NCBI GenBank assembly: GCA_037178625.1
Contig: CM074134.1
Coordinates: forward strand, 1,674,001-1,738,000
Direction of reading: 5' to 3'
Length of the DNA: 64,000 nucleotides
DNA from: Skeletonema tropicum
Taxonomy: Eukaryota; Bacillariophyta; Thalassiosirophyceae; Thalassiosirales; Thalassiosiraceae
Shown piece by piece: positions 63,732-64,000 of the stretch. Each line of letters starts with the position of its first letter. Positions within the stretch are counted from its first letter, which is position 1. Under the pieces are notes generated by a model. That model was given only the letters and a program-made list of their open reading frames with translations, made no database searches and had not been told where the DNA came from. The position numbers and the translations under genes were made by a program.

Positions 63732-64000
63732 AAATCTTTCACAGAATTTATGTAGTCTCCCATACAATTGGGCAAGAGATGCCTCCTCGTCTCGGCAAGT
63801 TGGTATTTCTACCAATTCAAGCTGGCGACGCAATCTTTCAGCAAGTACAATTCGATCTTCTGTCTTTTCTCGCTTGGTCCCATGCCTCCCTCTATGCTTG
63901 CCCCATCTTTTTAGGAGCTTCTCTTGTTCGTCTGATGTCAGGTCTTCCCATGGTGTTGTAGATATTGATGAAGACTGAAAAGGTGATAGCGGCTCGTGTT
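63732..64000 (-). CDS. internal exon of a gene that runs off the window
   Basis: The minus-strand frame is open from the right edge (64000) to 63732, where a GTAAGT donor (63731-63726) follows the codon for F. It reads as ordinary host protein: TTPWEDLTSDEQEKLLKRWG, then a stretch rich in Arg/Lys/Glu and LERLRRQLELVEI-type sequence. It then runs through a cysteine (PTCRDEEASL) to LHKFCERF. No family is recognised. The splice donor, the length of open frame and the composition support it. The start and the rest lie outside the window or beyond the intron. Confidence 0.6.

Noticed and set aside
63703..63978. Plus-strand 91-residue frame at the right edge
   Set aside because: The minus strand there reads a cleaner host-like exon with a splice donor.

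Overview
This window looks like nuclear DNA of a photosynthetic stramenopile, most likely a diatom. Several host proteins start with a signal peptide followed by an ASAF-like phenylalanine motif (SpoT/RelA-type protein, EPSP synthase). That is the bipartite leader of complex plastids. There are short GT-AG introns (about 73 to 100 nt), a heat shock factor with diatom-style low-complexity flanks, and gypsy retroelements. The species is not determined.

The window has two halves. From 1 to about 34 kb it is a repeat island of nested mobile elements. In order: a 3.7 kb element with about 330-bp terminal inverted repeats (421-4088); a short miniature element (4439-4549) with a second copy at 32324-32418; a non-autonomous hAT element (5823-6660) with perfect 18-bp ends and an 8-bp target duplication; a non-LTR-type reverse transcriptase (7153-9399, minus); a complete gypsy retrotransposon with 232-bp LTRs that I read as identical (10387-18899), itself broken by a 2.65-kb insertion carrying a PIF1-like helicase tail; and a second, LTR-less gypsy fragment on the minus strand (18956-28241). 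That fragment carries an internal tandem duplication and a 4.27-kb DNA transposon. A cellular FkbM-type methyltransferase gene follows at 28.8 kb. Then come a decayed transposon-like gene and a second hAT element (32588-33396) whose removal restores a PiggyBac-like reading frame.

From about 34.5 kb to the end the DNA is gene-dense and mostly single-copy. Genes largely alternate in strand, with convergent pairs 50 to 120 bp apart. They are a PIN-like carrier with one intron; a small secreted peptide and its decayed paralogue; a probable plastid membrane protein; a leucine carboxyl methyltransferase; a small membrane protein; a UAA/SLC35B nucleotide-sulphate or nucleotide-sugar transporter; a heat shock factor; a diacylglycerol-lipase-like enzyme; an N-terminal glutamine amidase; a plastid RelA/SpoT homologue; a prolyl-4-hydroxylase-like dioxygenase; glycerol-3-phosphate dehydrogenase; a stand-alone plastid EPSP synthase; an SLC35F5-like transporter; a peroxisomal-type dienoyl-CoA isomerase; a membrane TPR-like protein; a three-exon Gfo/Idh/MocA oxidoreductase; and one exon of a gene running off the right edge.

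The host genes do not form one pathway. The plastid proteins (RSH alarmone enzyme, EPSP synthase for aromatic amino acids) are the clearest functional theme. The most informative oddities are in-frame TGA codons between gag and pol in both gypsy elements, a 30-nt in-frame segment with a stop inside the heat shock factor gene that may be a mini-intron, and the multi-level nesting of transposons.
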